The translations under genes were made by a program, and so were the position numbers. From NCBI GenBank assembly GCA_012514415.1, contig JAAZAH010000046.1, forward strand, positions 1 through 9,091: a DNA stretch of 9,091 bases, read 5' to 3'. Each line of letters begins with the position of its first letter. Positions within the stretch are counted from its first letter, which is position 1. Shown in pieces: positions 5,587 through 9,091 of this stretch. The notes under the pieces are model-generated. The model ran no database searches, was not told the DNA's origin, and worked only from the letters and a program-made list of their open reading frames with translations. Source of the DNA: Sandaracinaceae bacterium (lineage in GTDB: Bacteria > Myxococcota_A > Polyangia > Polyangiales > Houyiibacteriaceae).

Positions 5587-6981
5587 TTACCCGAGGGCCA
5601 GATCGATGGCTTCTTCAAGCGTCCGCGCAGGGAGGATGCGCACTCCGTCTCTCTCGTAATCGCTGAGCTGCTCTGTCGACAGCAGCGGCATCACGATCGT
5701 TGAGAAGCCGAGCTTCTTGGCTTCCAGAACGCGCTGCGATGCGCGCGGAACCGAGCGCACCTCTCCAGCGAGCCCGACTTCACCAAAAATCACGAGATCG
5801 GCCGGACTCGGCTGATTTCGAAAGCTTGAAGCGATGGCGACAGCGAGGGCGAGGTCCACAGCACGCTCATCGACGCGCATCCCTCCCGCGAGCGAGGCGA
5901 AGACATCGTGATCGCCGATCTGCAGTCCACATTTACGCTCGAGGACGGCGAGCAGAATCGCGAGGCGGTGTTGATCAAAACCGCTCGCAACACGCCGCGC
6001 CGAGCCATAAACCGCTGGCGCCACAAGCGCTTGCACCTCGACGAGAAGCGGTCGTGTTCCCTCGGCGGTCGCAGAGACGACACTCCCGCTTGCGTTCCGA
6101 GGACGTTCGGCGAGAAAGAGCGCGCTCGGATCGGGCACTTCGCGAAGTCCCTCGCGCACCATCTCAAAGACACCCACCTCTTGCGCGGGTCCAAAGCGAT
6201 TCTTCGACGCGCGGATCAGACGAAACGCGTGAGAGCGATCGCCTTCGAAAGAAAGAACGGTATCGACGAGATGCTCGAGCACTTTGGGTCCGGCGATGGT
6301 GCCCTCTTTGGTGATGTGGCCAATGAGGAACATCGCGATATGACGCCTCTTGGCGAGATCGATGAGCCTGCTGGTCGCTTCACGAAGCTGGCCGACGCTC
6401 CCCATGGGCGAGCTCAGCTCCTCTGCGCGAACGGTCTGGATCGAATCGACGACGACGACATCCGGCTCGACTTGCATGATCGCGACCTCAGCGTCCTCGA
6501 GTGAATTGGTCGCGAGAAGCTGAACGCTCTCGATGGCTTCTCCGCCAATCCTCCGGGTGCGGAGGGCAACCTGGGCCGCTGACTCCTCGCCGGTGAGATA
6601 AAGCGCGCGGTGCCCGCGATGCGCAAGCGCCGCGAGTGCCTGCATCATCAAGGTCGATTTGCCAATCCCCGGATCGCCGCCGAGCAGGATCACCCCGCCC
6701 GCAACGGGGCCTCCCCCAAGCGCGCGATCGAGCTCGCCGATTCCGGTCGGATACCGCCGAGCATCGTCCGCGCGCACATCCGCAATGCGTTCGAGTTTCA
6801 GCGTTCTGCCGCCCCCCTGCGGGCTCCCGCGTGACGAGACGGTCGTCGGTTTCACTATCCGTTCCTCGACGACCGAACTCCACTCGCCGCAGCTCGAACA
6901 CCTTCCAAGCCAGCGTGGAAAGACGGCCCCGCACGATTGGCATACAAAGGCCGTCTGAGCTTTTCCCTTCGAGCGACTCAT
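5587..6981 (-). CDS. radA: DNA repair protein RadA (Sms)
   Basis: RadA is a RecA-like ATPase and hexameric helicase that drives branch migration in recombination, which helps resolve repair intermediates. At 464 residues the protein has full length. A zinc finger has C14, C17, C28 and C31 (CQSCG and CSSCG). The ATPase core has Walker A GGDPGIGKST at 101-110 with K108, and Walker B VVVVDSIQT with D179. The RadA-specific KNRFG motif is at 260-264. The C-terminal Lon-like domain (about 345-464) has DHDVFASLAGGMRVDE and FGEVGLAGEVRSV and probably acts as scaffold, not protease. All key residues are intact. At the ATG (minus strand) GGG lies one base upstream, with a better-placed GAGGG 13 bases away, so the ribosome site is odd. 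It lies 34 bases downstream of the outer-membrane protein gene and may share its transcript. The lipoprotein gene is convergent, 59 bases away. Confidence 0.98.
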   Translation of the reverse strand: MSRSKGKAQTAFVCQSCGAVFPRWLGRCSSCGEWSSVVEERIVKPTTVSSRGSPQGGGRTLKLERIADVRADDARRYPTGIGELDRALGGGPVAGGVILLGGDPGIGKSTLMMQALAALAHRGHRALYLTGEESAAQVALRTRRIGGEAIESVQLLATNSLEDAEVAIMQVEPDVVVVDSIQTVRAEELSSPMGSVGQLREATSRLIDLAKRRHIAMFLIGHITKEGTIAGPKVLEHLVDTVLSFEGDRSHAFRLIRASKNRFGPAQEVGVFEMVREGLREVPDPSALFLAERPRNASGSVVSATAEGTRPLLVEVQALVAPAVYGSARRVASGFDQHRLAILLAVLERKCGLQIGDHDVFASLAGGMRVDERAVDLALAVAIASSFRNQPSPADLVIFGEVGLAGEVRSVPRASQRVLEAKKLGFSTIVMPLLSTEQLSDYERDGVRILPARTLEEAIDLALG

Positions 6982-7015
6982 ACCCTTTTTATCGCCCTCG
7001 GCGGCGGCGGGTTGC

Positions 7016-8950
7016 TCAGAACTTCACGCCAAGGAGGAGCCGAAGTGCGTGGGCCTTGCTGAGGCTCGGAGCGTCGCTTTGACCGAAGACCTCGAGGCCG
7101 CCGAGCGGGAAGAGGATTCCGTATTGCATTAGGACGTGGAAGCCATCGAGAAGGTCCGGCCCATCCTCGCTCTGGTAGTAGAGGTTGGCGTTGAGCTCGA
7201 CGCCGAGGTTCGCGTTCTTTCCGTACGTCTGCGTCGCTTGCGAAGCGCGCGAGTAGATCATATCGGCGCCAAGACCGAGGCGACGCCCGAAGGGCGTGCG
7301 AATGATGTCGTATTCGATCCCCGGCCGGAGATACCACGCGCCCGAGATCGCGCCGAGAATGTTCCTAAAGAGGATCAAGTCGATGCGATAATTGGGGTGG
7401 AAGGAGAAGTTGGTAAGGCGCCGATCGTTCGATTGCTGAAGGTAGAGATCTTCGTAAATGGACAGACCATCCACATCGCGATCGCCCGTCGCATAACCGC
7501 CGTAAAAGCGAATCCCGAGCTTATCCTCGAGGAGACGGTACTCGCCCTCGAAAGCGAGACCGAAGTTCAGCATCTTATAGGCTTCATCGGACGCCTGAAG
7601 GTTGCCGATGTTGTCAATGCTTCCCCAAGAAATCGCCGCTTCGAGCTCAAGGCGAAGGCCTTTCCACCAGAGCTTCGTATGTGCGTCAAAGGTGAAGACC
7701 TTCGCGCGCCGTCTCGTGAGCTCGAGCGGGATGCGGTTCGGATCCGCCCCAAAGCTGGAATAATCCTGCTTTCGATACAGGAAATAGAGGCTTGCTCGCT
7801 GGTTCCATTCATCGCGCCGCGCTCTCGCCTCTTCCACCTCCGGATCGCGACGAAACGCCGCGAGGACCGAATATTGACGCACATCATCGCGCTGCGTCGC
7901 GTCGATCGGCACGGCATCTGGAAGCGGCCAATGGCGGATCACTCCCTCGTTGACGAAATCCCAGCTCCCGCCGAGATAGAAATCCGAATAATGCGCCACC
8001 GCCATCACGCGATCGATATCGCTCGACATATCGGCGTCGATCCCTGTCGCTCCGTTGTAGAGCATCCCGAGACCGTGATGATGGGCCATCCGTCCGAAGC
8101 GAAGCTGACCGATGTCGCGGTTCGTCACCTCGGCCCAAGCGCGCCGGACGTAGATCGAATGACGGATATCGTTTCGGGTGGGGACATGCGTCGAGGCGTG
8201 GCTATCGAGGGGCACGCCAGGGACGCGTCCCTCGGCGCCCGCGGTGCCGTAGAGCGGATAGGAATTCGGCGAGCTCCCAAGGACCATATTGTCAAAGACA
8301 TCGAAGGTCGCGTGGACGTGGACGTATTCGCCGAGGCTCAAAGTCGGCTCGAGCCGAAGCCGCATATTGGCGTAGGTGAAGCGATCGTCGTCTTGGAAGC
8401 AGCCGGTCTCCGTCGCCGTCCCCATATCATCCGTGCACCCGCCGACGACGGAGCTATCGACACTCGCGGGCGTAAAGCGCTCAAAAGGGATTCCCGGATT
8501 CATCACGCCGCGCGCTTCAGTGCGTCCCAGGCTGAAGCCGTCCTGAAACTCACCACGGGTGCGAAGGTAGCCGTGGAGCGTGAGCACAGGCTTCAGCGCC
8601 GTCCAACGGCGACGTGTCATATCGGGCGCATCGGGCGCCGCCTCTTCGAGTAGCGATTCGGCTTCCTCAGCGGTCGCTAGCGGTAGATCCTCGTCGTCCG
8701 CCTCAGCATCGGCGTCTTCCTCGCCTCCCCGAGCCACGTCGGGTCCGGACTCTTCCTCGTCCTCGGCAAAGAGCGCATCTTCATCGAAGAGCGCCTCATC
8801 CTCCCAATCGTCCTCTTCTTCGGGACCCGCGTTTTCGCTCGGTTCGTCCTCGGCGACTTGCGCCAAGACCGCACCAAGAGGCGACGCCAAAAACGCCGCG
8901 ATCAACGCAAACGAAACATAATAGAGGAGAGAGTGCAAGGTTCTGGGCAT
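7016..8950 (-). CDS. Outer-membrane beta-barrel protein, TIGR04551-like, with acidic N-terminal linker
   Basis: The 644 residues from ATG 8950 begin with a signal peptide (MPRTLHSLLYY plus a hydrophobic run, likely cut after GAVLA at 30). An acidic linker follows at 33-110, with 37 Asp/Glu in 78 residues. From about 117 on, alternating strands with aromatic ends suggest a beta-barrel: LHGYLRTRGEF, NMRLRLEPTLSLGEYVHVHATFDVFDNMVLG, GQLRFGRMAHHHGLGML, LGGSWDFVNEG. These match my memory of the TIGR04551 family; its function is unknown. The last residue is Phe (LLLGVKF), the usual signal for barrel insertion. Two cysteines, C172 and C184, may pair in a loop. A GTG at 9010 would add 20 basic residues before the signal peptide, so ATG 8950 is preferred; GGAAG touches it. 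No plug domain or TonB box is visible, so it is probably not a TonB receptor. radA follows after 34 bases. Confidence 0.85.
   Translation of the reverse strand: MPRTLHSLLYYVSFALIAAFLASPLGAVLAQVAEDEPSENAGPEEEDDWEDEALFDEDALFAEDEEESGPDVARGGEEDADAEADDEDLPLATAEEAESLLEEAAPDAPDMTRRRWTALKPVLTLHGYLRTRGEFQDGFSLGRTEARGVMNPGIPFERFTPASVDSSVVGGCTDDMGTATETGCFQDDDRFTYANMRLRLEPTLSLGEYVHVHATFDVFDNMVLGSSPNSYPLYGTAGAEGRVPGVPLDSHASTHVPTRNDIRHSIYVRRAWAEVTNRDIGQLRFGRMAHHHGLGMLYNGATGIDADMSSDIDRVMAVAHYSDFYLGGSWDFVNEGVIRHWPLPDAVPIDATQRDDVRQYSVLAAFRRDPEVEEARARRDEWNQRASLYFLYRKQDYSSFGADPNRIPLELTRRRAKVFTFDAHTKLWWKGLRLELEAAISWGSIDNIGNLQASDEAYKMLNFGLAFEGEYRLLEDKLGIRFYGGYATGDRDVDGLSIYEDLYLQQSNDRRLTNFSFHPNYRIDLILFRNILGAISGAWYLRPGIEYDIIRTPFGRRLGLGADMIYSRASQATQTYGKNANLGVELNANLYYQSEDGPDLLDGFHVLMQYGILFPLGGLEVFGQSDAPSLSKAHALRLLLGVKF
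8621..8854 (-). repeat. Asp/Glu-rich low-complexity tract in the outer-membrane protein
   Basis: Residues 33-110 of the barrel protein are about 47% acidic, with near-repeats such as DEALF and DEDALF and several EEE/DDE runs. On the plus strand this appears as TCCTC-type repeats. It lies between the signal peptide and the barrel, so it would be periplasmic or exposed and probably disordered. Confidence 0.7.
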
Positions 8951-9091
8951 CTTCCGGATCGGCCTTTGATTCGATCGCTCGGATCGTAGAGGGCGAAGGC
9001 TGCGTAGCACGTGCGATGAAAGAGGGTCAATCAGGGGGTGAGTTTAGCCTCCTCGTGCCCCTGACCGCATGGATTTCTTCGCGAGCGCGAC
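8951..9091 (-). other. Leader region upstream of the outer-membrane protein gene; possible end of another minus-strand gene
   Basis: No gene is certain here. On the minus strand one frame is open from the window edge to TAA at 9044-9046 (about 15 residues, VALAKKSMRSGARGG), but the other two frames are also open for a similar length, so the reading frame is not decidable. An inverted repeat pairs TCAGGGG (9031-9037) with CCCCTGA (9058-9064) across a 20-base spacer. It could be a regulator site or a hairpin, but it has no T-run. No clear promoter boxes were found. Confidence 0.2.

Noticed and set aside
7136..8653. 505-codon plus-strand open frame opposite the outer-membrane protein
   Set aside because: No domain or signal is visible and its composition (many Arg, His, Ile and Glu) is that of a mirrored codon bias. 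The minus frame has a signal peptide, barrel strands and a terminal Phe.
7016..8950. TonB-dependent receptor paired with the ton operon
   Set aside because: There is no plug domain or TonB box. The linker after the signal peptide is acidic low-complexity sequence, and the barrel fits TIGR04551-like proteins instead.
1..9091. CRISPR array, tRNA or rRNA gene, insertion sequence, phage or defence island
   Set aside because: No spaced direct repeats, cloverleaf, transposase motifs or terminal inverted repeats were recognised by eye.

Overview
The window is GC-rich (about 60-65% by eye), densely coding bacterial chromosome. The best taxonomic hint is the large outer-membrane protein at the right end. 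Its sequence fits what I remember of the TIGR04551 family, described mainly from myxobacteria and related former deltaproteobacteria. The glycine-rich middle of TonB and the Cys-rich lipoprotein also look myxobacterial, so I suggest Myxococcota or a close relative (inference). I see no tRNA, rRNA, CRISPR array, insertion sequence or phage gene. The content is mostly housekeeping and cell-envelope genes.

Layout, left to right. (1) 2-274 (+): C-terminal end of a RecD2-like superfamily 1 helicase, cut by the window edge. (2) 343-1488 (-): a beta-lactamase-fold serine hydrolase without a visible signal peptide, convergent with the helicase. (3) 1489-1709: a divergent, relatively AT-rich intergenic region with a TTCTTG-N4-CAAGAA inverted repeat just before truD. 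(4) 1710-2786 (+): truD, tRNA pseudouridine-13 synthase. (5) 2787-2887: a 101-base gap with a small hairpin. (6) 2888-4814 (+): a compact exbB-exbD-tonB operon with gaps of 1 and 3 bases. (7) 4895-5527 (+): a small lipoprotein of unknown function, possibly co-transcribed with the ton genes. (8) 5587-6981 (-): radA, convergent with the lipoprotein gene. (9) 7016-8950 (-): the outer-membrane beta-barrel protein, 34 bases upstream of radA on the same strand. (10) 8951-9091: upstream leader of that gene, possibly holding the 3' end of another minus-strand gene.

Functional links. ExbB, ExbD and TonB form an inner-membrane motor that uses the proton gradient to drive transport through outer-membrane receptors. 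No TonB-dependent receptor lies in the window, and the barrel protein here shows no recognisable plug domain or TonB box, so the motor's client is elsewhere. RadA and the RecD2-like helicase both belong to DNA repair and recombination but are far apart and on opposite strands, so no joint unit is implied. TruD modifies tRNA and is probably an independent neighbour.

I did not find a convincing new multi-gene system. The points worth a second look are modest: an acidic linker on the barrel protein, the uncharacterised lipoprotein beside the ton operon, a GC dip with palindromes at the start of truD, purine runs touching several start codons, and recurrent GCGATCGC octamers.
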